A stretch of DNA of 64,000 nt, taken from contig CAKMXJ010000006.1 in assembly GCA_928724745.1 (NCBI GenBank), positions 124,001 through 188,000 on the forward strand, given 5' to 3'. Origin of the DNA: Anthracocystis setariae (lineage: Eukaryota > Basidiomycota > Ustilaginomycetes > Ustilaginales > Ustilaginaceae). The notes under the pieces are model-generated. The model was not told the origin of the DNA. It worked only from the letters and a program-made list of their open reading frames with translations, and did not search any database. How positions within the stretch are numbered: the stretch's first letter is position 1; every line of letters begins with the position of its first letter. The position numbers and the translations under genes were made by a program. Of this stretch, positions 22,281 to 30,185 are shown in pieces.

Positions 22281-23966
22281 ATGGCACCTCGTGTACAGAA
22301 GTCGACAAGTGGGACACCGGGTGGTTCTGGGACACCTGGACCCGATGAGGGACCCCAGGTCAGTCCAGGTGGAACGTACGGCCTCGAAGACGTTGTGGTG
22401 GGATGCAAGGCTTTCGTGCAAAAGCCGGATGTGGTGACGGGCGAGATGGAGGAGAGAAGGGCCGAGATCTTGTCCATTCGAGAGAAGCCCAAACCTCGCA
22501 TGACAAAGAAACAGCAAGCAGAAGAGGCCAACAAGCCAGCGCCAACGCTCGAAGAGAAGCTGGAATACTACGTACATTACTGCGAGTTCAACAAGCGTCT
22601 AGACGAATGGGTCAGCGGTACTCGTCTCATCACATCACGAGAGCTCGAATGGCCCAAGAAAGAACTTGCCAATGACAAGACCAAGCGCAAGGTGGTGCGC
22701 ACTGCAAGCGGTACCACCACACCATCCACACCCTTGACGCCGACCGGCAAAACCAATCGAGGAGCAGCGTCGAGCAATCTGCTCAAAAAGGCCGCGGCAC
22801 AAGCGGCGAAGATGGTTCAGGAAGAGTCAGGTCGCAAGGTCGATTCTGGAGACACCTCTGTAGCCCAGAACGCCCGTACGGACTCGGTCGATGCAGATGC
22901 GGATGGCGAAGACGACGAAGATGGCGCCGTAGTGGCGATGGAGATGGTTGGCGGCAACGACCAGCAGGAACAGGACGATGTAGCCACTGCAAACAACGGT
23001 GGTCTCACGGCGTCGCTCAATGCCAATCAGGGGCAGGCGACCTTCAGCAAGGAGCAAGAGATCGAGAAGCTAAGGACTTCAGGCTCCATGACCCAATCGG
23101 TTTCCGAGGTGGCCCGAGTCAAGAACCTCAACAAGATCCAGATGGGCAAATCCGAGGTCGAGACATGGTACTTCAGTCCCTATCCACTCGAGTACGCTCA
23201 CATTGATACCCTGTACATCTGCGAGATGTGCCTGTCTTACTACCCGTCGCCGTTGACTCTCAAGCGCCATCGAAGCAAGTGCACCTTGGCGCATCCTCCT
23301 GGCAACGAAATCTATCGTCACGAAGATATCTCGTTCTTCGAGATCGATGGCCGTCGCCAAAAGACGTGGTGCCGAAACCTGTGTTTGCTGAGCAAATGCT
23401 TCCTCGACCACAAAACGCTCTACTACGATGTGGATCCGTTCCTATACTACTGCATGGTCAAGCGTGACGATCTGGGCTGTCATCTGCTCGGCTACTTCTC
23501 AAAAGAGAAAGAGTCGGCTGAGAACTACAACGTTGCGTGTATCTTGACGTTACCGCAGCACCAACGTGCAGGCTACGGAAAGCTGCTGATCGAGTTCTCG
23601 TACGAATTGACCAAGCGCGAGAACAAGCTGGGCAGTCCCGAAAAGCCGCTCTCGGATTTGGGTCTGCTAAGTTATCGAGCGTATTGGGCCGAGATCATCG
23701 TGGAGCTGCTGCTCAAGACGGAGGAGGATATCAGCATCGAGGAGATTGCGCAGAAGACGGCGTTCACGCATGCGGATGTGCTGCACACGTGCATGGCGCT
23801 CAACATGCTCAAGCAGTATCAGGGTAAGCATTACCTGGTGCTTTCGGACGCTGTGATCGCTAAGCACGACAAGACGGCCAAAAAGAAGCGCCGTCGCATC
23901 AATCCCGAGAAGCTCAATTGGACACCACCAGTGTTCTCTCGTCAACAGCTGCAGTTCGGCTGGTGA
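22281..23966 (+). CDS. ESA1: MYST histone acetyltransferase Esa1 (KAT5, NuA4 catalytic subunit)
   Basis: A single exon encodes 561 aa. The enzyme acetylates histones H4/H2A within NuA4 in the nucleus. Order of features: a Tudor-knot/chromo barrel at about residues 30-125 (VGCKAFVQKPD..YYVHYCEFNKRLDEWV..ELEWPKKE); a linker of about 140 residues rich in Ala, Thr and Asp; the MYST C2HC zinc finger (YICEMCLSYYPS..LKRHRSKC); and the acetyltransferase core. The core shows DHKTLYYDVDPFLYYCM (with the autoacetylated Lys position), the catalytic Cys in VACILTLPQ, the acetyl-CoA loop QRAGYGKLLIEFSYEL and the catalytic Glu in SPEKPLSDLGLLSYRAYW. The linker between barrel and finger is longer than in yeast Esa1. 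Confidence 0.96.
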   Translation: MAPRVQKSTSGTPGGSGTPGPDEGPQVSPGGTYGLEDVVVGCKAFVQKPDVVTGEMEERRAEILSIREKPKPRMTKKQQAEEANKPAPTLEEKLEYYVHYCEFNKRLDEWVSGTRLITSRELEWPKKELANDKTKRKVVRTASGTTTPSTPLTPTGKTNRGAASSNLLKKAAAQAAKMVQEESGRKVDSGDTSVAQNARTDSVDADADGEDDEDGAVVAMEMVGGNDQQEQDDVATANNGGLTASLNANQGQATFSKEQEIEKLRTSGSMTQSVSEVARVKNLNKIQMGKSEVETWYFSPYPLEYAHIDTLYICEMCLSYYPSPLTLKRHRSKCTLAHPPGNEIYRHEDISFFEIDGRRQKTWCRNLCLLSKCFLDHKTLYYDVDPFLYYCMVKRDDLGCHLLGYFSKEKESAENYNVACILTLPQHQRAGYGKLLIEFSYELTKRENKLGSPEKPLSDLGLLSYRAYWAEIIVELLLKTEEDISIEEIAQKTAFTHADVLHTCMALNMLKQYQGKHYLVLSDAVIAKHDKTAKKKRRRINPEKLNWTPPVFSRQQLQFGW

Positions 23967-24161
23967 TGTTTTCTGCGTATCGCCATTTGCTTTGTACTTT
24001 TAGTCGTCTGCTGGTTTCTCGGGAAATATGCTGATTTGTACTTGTATACTCCATGCAGTATTTGGGTAGTGTGAGGATGTTCGCGGGGTGGTTCGGTGTG
24101 GTTAGGGAAATGGGGATGCGACCGAATGATGAAATTAGAGTCCTGATTGGTGAGGTGGGGA

Positions 24162-24507
24162 TTAGGGTTTGACGCCGTCGATCTCGCTTGCCTGTTTCAC
24201 AGCGGGTTGGGGATTCGAGTTGGGTTAGTGCTGCATTTGGGAGAATGTAAATCAGTGCGCGTGAGAGGAGGGGGGGGGGGGGGGGACTAACGTTTTTGAC
24301 GGCGTTGTTACCGTTTTGAGTCTTGATGATGACGGCGGGGTCATCTTTGGAGCCATCTTTACTGATGGTGGAACCTTTTTTGGTTTTCACCTCGGCTCCA
24401 TCGTCTTTGACCTCCTTGACGGTACCGGAGGGGTGTTGGGAGCCCCAGGACCAGGTGACTTGGTCGCCTTTCGAGAGGTTGTGAGGATCAGTGTTTCCGC
24501 CAGTCAT
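24162..24507 (-). CDS. Small TUDOR-like protein (DUF2945, hypervirulence-associated domain)
   Basis: Two exons, 24292-24507 and 24162-24191, are joined across a 100-bp intron (24192-24291, GTTAGT..CAG) to give an 81-aa protein. The sequence has the DUF2945 layout: KGDQVTWSWGSQHPSGTVKEV, EVKTKKGSTISKDG, DPAVIIKTQNGN and, after splicing, a short tail NASEIDGVKP. The family forms a small SH3/Tudor-like barrel and is common in bacteria and fungi; its biochemical role is not known. The intron has an odd 5' end: the donor is followed immediately by sixteen C residues on the coding strand. Without the splice the frame would run into a proline tract. Confidence 0.75.
24270..24285. repeat. G16 homopolymer inside the DUF2945 intron
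   Basis: Sixteen uninterrupted G residues on the plus strand (C16 on the coding strand) sit directly next to the GTTAGT donor. Confidence 0.95.
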
Positions 24508-25150
24508 TGTGTGTGTTGTTAGTGAGAGCGTAAGTAGACACAGAGAGAGAGATGGTGATGAGGAAAAGGAAGGATGGGTAAAGTGATGAGCGCTATATGG
24601 GATGGGATATATTCAGACGTGTGGGGAGCAGGCCGCACTCAGGTGGACATCAATGACACCCATCGTGATTGAACGTACAGTACAGTATGAGCAGCATGCC
24701 TAACTCTTACGACCTCGGTTGCTGACACACGCCACACTCTGCCGGCCGAGCTCATACTACAGTACTGCACTGCAATTCATTCAGGGTCTCACAAAATGAT
24801 GTCAAACGCCACGAGAGAGTCGCATCGGGATTGTGATTGACTGATGTAAGTGAACAAGAGTCAAGTGTGGAGGTGATTATTATGCTCATTTTTGTCGCCC
24901 CAATTTCGGCATGAATTTCCACCGTTTCTTTTCATGCACACAATTTCCAGTCGCTCGTTGGCATCATTCATCATTCGGCAATGGTGTGATACGGTCTATT
25001 GTACTGTACAGTACTGTATGTGCGGTTCGTATTTACAGACACGAGAGCAATGAAATATGGCATGTACTAATCTGTCAGGCTTGATAGCGATGGAAGTACA
25101 ACTTGGGCGTGTGGTGAGAGAAGAGAGTGGGATCGGATCCAGTGGATGGC
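24508..25150. other. Intergenic region with GTAC palindromes
   Basis: The 643-bp stretch holds the DUF2945 promoter and the 3' side of the four-TM gene. Three GTAC-type palindromic strings are seen: GTACAGTACAGTATG at about 24675, CAGTACTGCACTGCA at about 24760 and TGTACTGTACAGTACTGTA at 25000-25018. No gene was recognised. Confidence 0.5.
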
Positions 25151-25858
25151 TCATGCTGCATGACCTGCAACATATGGGTCGGAAATCTGCTTTTCCGGCG
25201 TGGACGAAGCTGTTGCGGGGTGGTAGGGTGCGGCGTTGGCATACAGAGGTTGAGCCTGGAAGTAGTTGTTCTGCTGCACAACCGAAGGAGCTTGGTTCTT
25301 CTTGGCCTCGTCCTCCTTCAACTCGTAGCGGTACTTGTACACAATGCTGACGCACCACAGCTGGATCAACACCTGAAGCACAAACAGCACCAAGGTCACC
25401 CACGCATTGGCATTGGCGAGACCGCGGCAAGAGTTGGTGCCCGAACCGGAAAACGAGATGCTGAAGAAGCTTTCGGTCTCGACGGATCTGAAGTTGGCGT
25501 TGTTGACGCACTGCTGCGTGAAGTTGTTTCGGTTACGAAAGATTTGCCAGGTGTTGAGCGTGCCGAAGATGACGAGCATCACGAAACTGCACGAGAGCAT
25601 GTGGGCGAAGAACGAGACCATGCTGCGTCGTCGGTAACCAGCACCCAGGAAGCCAAAGCACGCGGCGATGGCGATCAGGACGGCAACAGCGGCCATGACG
25701 CCTCGGACGGCTCGGGCGAACGTGGTAAATCTCGAGCCAAAGTTGACGAGCAGGTAGATGTTCGAATAGGCGTTCATGAAAGAGCTGATGGCCACCAACG
25801 GCGCAAGGATCAGCACACCGAGGCGCGTAGGGATACAACAGCAGAAGGTAGTACGCAT
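25151..25858 (-). CDS. Four-transmembrane protein, unknown function
   Basis: A single exon encodes 235 aa, with the first ATG at 25858 (an open frame continues to a TTG upstream). The N-terminus MRTTFCCCIPTRLG has three consecutive cysteines, a likely palmitoylation site. Four hydrophobic segments follow: GVLILAPLVAISSFMNAYS, GVMAAVAVLIAIAACFGFLG, HMLSCSFVMLVIFGTL and WVTLVLFVLQVLIQLWCVSI. The loop between TM3 and TM4 contains two cysteines (TQQCVNN and TNSCRG), probably lumenal or extracellular. The C-terminal tail is charged, then Gln/Ala/Pro-rich. It resembles the CCC-IPTR-type four-TM proteins common in basidiomycetes and has a loose tetraspanin/MARVEL topology; I cannot assign a function. 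Confidence 0.7.
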   Translation of the reverse strand: MRTTFCCCIPTRLGVLILAPLVAISSFMNAYSNIYLLVNFGSRFTTFARAVRGVMAAVAVLIAIAACFGFLGAGYRRRSMVSFFAHMLSCSFVMLVIFGTLNTWQIFRNRNNFTQQCVNNANFRSVETESFFSISFSGSGTNSCRGLANANAWVTLVLFVLQVLIQLWCVSIVYKYRYELKEDEAKKNQAPSVVQQNNYFQAQPLYANAAPYHPATASSTPEKQISDPYVAGHAA

Positions 25859-27040
25859 CGTGCCGGTAATTGAATGCAGTGACAAGGGATAGGGTATGGA
25901 CTAGTGATACGAACGATGGGGGCAGTGTCAGGGAATGTTCAAGCCCACCTTCCGCGAGAGCTTATATTCTGTTGGGGTCCAACATGGTACGTATCGGCTA
26001 CGAGCCGTCTTGTCTGGATTTAGAACGAAGAAACCGGGTTGTGCATGCACGTAGAAGCAGAATTGGGCAAGGTCATGGTTTGTTTCAGTAAATGTGAATC
26101 CAATGCAACGGACAGTCGTCGAAAGCGGGGGGGTCATCTCTTTCTCACTGCCACACACCCGAACGCCAAGACACTCTCGTCCCACAGCCGCCCGATGGGC
26201 CAGCTTGTTACGTCGCCCTGAGCCGGTCTGGTCCATCATTTCGTGGGTGATGGTTTCTATAGAATCGCAGGGATGGTTTCCGGATCCGTGCAAGATACAA
26301 GACGACCTCTTGGCGTCGCCTGAAGCCCGACGAGTGCTTGTTTCAATTTGTGCCCTTTTTCTGTGTTTCATGTGGAATACGGCACACAGCCTTTACCCTA
26401 CCATTTTCGCCATGAGCTGCCAATGTAATTTGACAGCTGTGGCTGCGCATACTGTATTATATATTTTCTGCAGGCCTGGCCGCGCGTGCATGAAAAAAAG
26501 GTTGAATGCGGCAGCTTTTCGGAATTTTCCACTCTCCATCCACACTTCTGCCGGAAGAAAAAGTACAGTGTAGTTCACGCTTTGCACTTCAGCATTTCAG
26601 CATTTCTGACAGCAGTCCTAATTGGCCGCAGCGACTCGATACGGATGTGTTGATTGCCTGGATGGCATCGTCAGCACAGCAACGCCTTGAACGCCTTCAA
26701 GCTTGCCAGCGACCGCCAGCGACCGAACATGAAAGAAAAGAAACTGGGCGGAGAGCGAAAGCGCTTCCCACAGTCTGGATGGATTCGGCTGGCACCCACC
26801 ACTCATACTGGACCTGTTCTTTTCTGTACTGTCCAAGACTCGAGAAAAAAAAAAGCCACACTCCGCCATTCAATTTGTTTCTGCAGGTGAGCGCGGTTTC
26901 CCGCGAAAACTTCGACACCAGCACCTAAATAAAGTAGCGCCCGGTTCTTGCTAGAGGTCAAGGCGGATGATCCGCAGAAAGGACTTGGATGACGAACGAG
27001 AGTTGATATGACAACGTTTCCTGTAAAGGCTGTTAGACTA
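25859..27040. other. Intergenic region, no gene recognised
   Basis: This 1.18-kb gap contains the promoter of the four-TM gene and the downstream region of the CNNM gene. Short ORFs are present on both strands, but none has a recognisable motif or splice pattern. Confidence 0.45.
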
Positions 27041-28960
27041 CTAAGAGCGCCCGCCGAACAACTTTGTGACGCCTTGCAGGAGCGGCCGCCTCTCTCCTTC
27101 CTCCTCGGCTTCGTCTTGGTCGTGATGTCCGTTTTGCTCTTGTGGCTCGCCTTCGCGCCTTTGCCGCTCGTCTTCCTTCTTTGCCCGCTCTTCTGCTCCG
27201 GGGTACTCCTGAATATCCGATATACGGACAATGTGCGGTGTGCGATCTTGGCCCACTTCAACAATGTACGGCTCTGAGTACGAGTTCTGTCCGCTGCCAG
27301 GGGTTTGCGTGATGATGGCAGCAGCACGATGCAGATCCTGGTAGCCGACACCGTCGATCGAAGTGGCGACAGACGAGGAGCTCTCGCGACGAAGAGGTGT
27401 GCTAGTTTCGCAGGATCCCGATGCTTTTCTCGTTTGGCTAGACATCGAATGAGGCGATCCGGGACGCTTGATGGCCACTTTGTCCATTACACGCATTTGA
27501 CTGCTCGGCAGACCATACTTTGTGTCGTTCTTGGCGCTTCCGTCTGGATCCATGATGCCGATGGTGCCGTAGCTGCTGCGTAGGGGCGCCTTCATGGGAC
27601 CGCCTAGCTTTCGTCGACGCTCGATAATACCTCGAATCAAAGGCTGCCAATTCTGACCGGCGCCGGTGTTGTTTTGACGATTTCGAACCACCTTGATCTT
27701 GTTGTGCACGTCCACGTAGATGTCGGTCTCGTCCACAATCTCCTCGCCAATCATCTCTTCGATGACATCCTCCAACGTCACCACACCGAGCGCACCGCGC
27801 GTCTCGCCTGGGTGTTTGGAAACGAGGATCATGTGACTGCGCCCTTGCTGGAAGTAGTTGAGACAGTCGAGCAGCGTTAGGTCGCTGCTTGCTTCAGGAA
27901 GCGGAGTGAGATGAAAGCTCGAAACAGCCAGGGCATCCTCAGGGTCGTACTGGATCAGATGCTTGACCAGCAGCATACCCACGATAGCATCTTTCCTGCC
28001 AGGCTCGTGGATGGGCACGCGCGAGTAGCCGGAGCGGACGAGCTTGGCAACGCCTTCTTCATCCAAAATGGTATCGCTTGACATGATGAAGACATCCTCA
28101 ATCGGCGTCATGACATCTTGAACCGTCTTGTCGTTCAGCTCGAGCACTGCTCGGATGATGGTAACCTCGTCCTCATTCAGATTCTCGGTACCGATCTGCT
28201 GATGCAAGGATACGAATGTCTTGAGCTCGGCTTTGCGGTAAGTAGTGCCGTGCTCCTCTCCGAGACACCAGTCGAGCAATTTGGCAGTGGGCCAGGCGAT
28301 CGGTGCCATGATGATCATGGTGGCATGAACCATAGGAGCGCAAAAGGCACCGATCGCGAGACCGTAGCGGGCGCAGATGCTCTGTGGCACGATCTCGCCG
28401 AAGATGACGATGAGCAGCGTAGAGGTGAGAACGGCTGCAATACCACCTCCAAAGTCGGAAAGGAAGACAGGAAGCGTCTCGTTGACAATGACATTGCCGA
28501 GCAGAAGCACGACCAGTACCCAGTGGCGACCCTTTTCAAGCAGCTTGAGCACTTTGGTGGCATGCGTGCGTTCCTGCTGGGAGCCAGAGGATGCGAGGAC
28601 CTGCAAGTTGACCATGTCGAGACCCATGAGACCCAGCGTCAAGCCAGCGAAGATGCCTCCGAGGATTACGAGAGCTGCGATTGTGAGAATGTCGATGGTA
28701 AGCTTGAGCGGGTTGTCGCTGACCGGATCATCTTGATCGTGTCTGTGGCGCATTGCAGTGGCTGCATCCGATGCGTGCAACAATTGCGATGCAGACGAGA
28801 ATGGTGCTGACAACACGGGCGCGATCAGGTGGACCAACGTTGTGAGCGCCACAATCGCCAACTTGATAAATGGCTGGGCACGATACTGCATGGAGATGGC
28901 TGCACCATTGCTTCCAGTTGGTGCGATGGGCGCCGGCCGCATAGCCGGGTTGTTGAGCAT
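27041..28960 (-). CDS. CNNM/Mam3-type membrane protein (DUF21 plus CBS pair)
   Basis: The 639-aa product (ATG at 28960) starts with a hydrophobic leader (FIKLAIVALTTLVHLIAPVLSA) that looks like a signal or first membrane segment. A DUF21 domain follows at about residues 83-270, with LTIAALVILGGIFAGLTLGLMGLD, WVLVVLLLGNVIVNETLP and IFGEIVPQSICARYGL. A tandem CBS/Bateman module spans about residues 283-407 (VQDVMTPIEDVFIM, GYSRVPIHEPG, ALGVVTLEDVIEEMIGEEIVDE). The C-terminal 230 residues are disordered and charged, ending in RRPLLQGVTKLFGGRS. Yeast Mam3 is vacuolar and affects metal tolerance, and CNNM proteins handle Mg2+; transport here is inferred. The upstream frame stays open to 29290 but probably represents 5' leader. 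Confidence 0.87.
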   Translation of the reverse strand: MLNNPAMRPAPIAPTGSNGAAISMQYRAQPFIKLAIVALTTLVHLIAPVLSAPFSSASQLLHASDAATAMRHRHDQDDPVSDNPLKLTIDILTIAALVILGGIFAGLTLGLMGLDMVNLQVLASSGSQQERTHATKVLKLLEKGRHWVLVVLLLGNVIVNETLPVFLSDFGGGIAAVLTSTLLIVIFGEIVPQSICARYGLAIGAFCAPMVHATMIIMAPIAWPTAKLLDWCLGEEHGTTYRKAELKTFVSLHQQIGTENLNEDEVTIIRAVLELNDKTVQDVMTPIEDVFIMSSDTILDEEGVAKLVRSGYSRVPIHEPGRKDAIVGMLLVKHLIQYDPEDALAVSSFHLTPLPEASSDLTLLDCLNYFQQGRSHMILVSKHPGETRGALGVVTLEDVIEEMIGEEIVDETDIYVDVHNKIKVVRNRQNNTGAGQNWQPLIRGIIERRRKLGGPMKAPLRSSYGTIGIMDPDGSAKNDTKYGLPSSQMRVMDKVAIKRPGSPHSMSSQTRKASGSCETSTPLRRESSSSVATSIDGVGYQDLHRAAAIITQTPGSGQNSYSEPYIVEVGQDRTPHIVRISDIQEYPGAEERAKKEDERQRREGEPQEQNGHHDQDEAEEEGERRPLLQGVTKLFGGRS

Positions 28961-30185
28961 GAGCGCAAGTAGGTAGTGATCCGTCGTGCTCGGCCGGTGT
29001 GCAAACGAGGCACAAGGCTGCGAAAGCAGAAAGGCAAAGGATATGGGATTGGGTGAGCAGAAGAAAATGTAAGAAAAGGATCGCGAGCAGCCCTTTGGCC
29101 TCGATAGGACCATCCGCGTGAGTTTGCCCAAATCCATGCAGTGATAGTGGAGCCAGGAGCTACAGACTAGTAAAATATACTTTTTCACAACTGTACCTGT
29201 ACACTCTGTAATGTGGATCCGAGCACGTTCCACACACAGAATGCGATACGCCCAATCACGATATTGCAAAAGTCTAATAAGCTGCCGCACCTCGTCATTT
29301 CACATTCCCTCACTTAAGACTTGAACCAAACACGGTACGTAAGGTACAAGCCAGCCACAGATAAGCAATGCACGGTGCCTCCAACTTGTTAGGTTCAGAG
29401 CTCCAGGAGTTGACTCGTCCGAGAAGCCACACGTAGGCGTGACCGTATCGCTACCATCGCAATTTTCCACTCACACCACCACCACCACCACTATTTGCCT
29501 CCGCGTCCGGGCTCTCAATGCTAAGTTTGCTTCCACCAACAAAACCGCTCGTCTACAAACTGCATTCAAGCACTCCAGCTTGGCGTCATCCCTATCCATC
29601 CCTCAGCCTGTGTATGCAGCCGTGCATGTGTCCATCCAGCCTCGCTTGCCACTAGTTTTCTACGCTTGCATCCTCTTCTTATGCCCTCGTCTGAGCCCAG
29701 ATCGCGCATCTGGCTTCTGCTCTCAATTCGGCGAGACATGTGAGTAACCTGATTGCGCTCAATGTCTGCCTCTCGGCGAACAGGAGCCAGCAGTAGTGGA
29801 GCTTTTCCAGCCGCTCGATCCCAAGCTCAATGCTTGTAGGCTTGCTTCACCCGCCGATCTGGTGCGGTATGCAGCCAAATTGGTGCAGCTTCAGCTTGAC
29901 GGTCAGATGTTGACCGAGGAGATGGTGTCAAAACTCAGCCCGCGTCCGCTTGTCTGTGGACCTGTACCTGCCGAGCTGAACCTACAGCATGCGCTAATGG
30001 ATCAACAAGCGGCAACTGTCGGATCGTGCCGAAGCGATCACACAATGCAGAGCAATTGATGAATGAATCTTTCGACGACGACGACAACAACAACAAGTAC
30101 AAATGCGAGAGAAGCGAAGGAGCGAAAATGTCTATAAATGCTATGTAATGAACCTAGTCGTGGGTTGAAGCGCGATATGCCGAAC
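28961..30185. other. Intergenic region with one doubtful small gene
   Basis: The region lies between the CNNM start and the Flc stop, both on minus. It holds the CNNM promoter, a CCA-trinucleotide run near 29475-29492 and a possible plus-strand exon (29784-30059, listed separately). Nothing else was recognised. Confidence 0.4.
29784..30059 (+). CDS. Possible terminal exon of an unrecognised small plus-strand gene
   Basis: An acceptor-like CAG at 29781-29783 precedes an open frame of 92 codons ending at 30059. The predicted peptide begins EPAVVELFQPLDPKLN and contains an amphipathic segment, SPADLVRYAAKLVQLQL. A matching donor-like GTGAGT is present 44-50 bp upstream (29739-29744), and a short exon in phase with it would read IAHLASALNSARH. 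No ATG was found in frame, so the first exon is unknown. The helical, non-repetitive composition is unlike random ORFs in this window. A subunit of a multi-protein complex is conceivable, but I do not recognise it. Confidence 0.3.
   Translation, partial: EPAVVELFQPLDPKLNACRLASPADLVRYAAKLVQLQLDGQMLTEEMVSKLSPRPLVCGPVPAELNLQHALMDQQAATVGSCRSDHTMQSN

Noticed and set aside
29061..29290. N-terminal extension of the CNNM protein
   Set aside because: The frame is open but begins at a non-ATG codon and lacks family similarity; the leader-like MLNNPAM start at 28960 precedes the hydrophobic segment.
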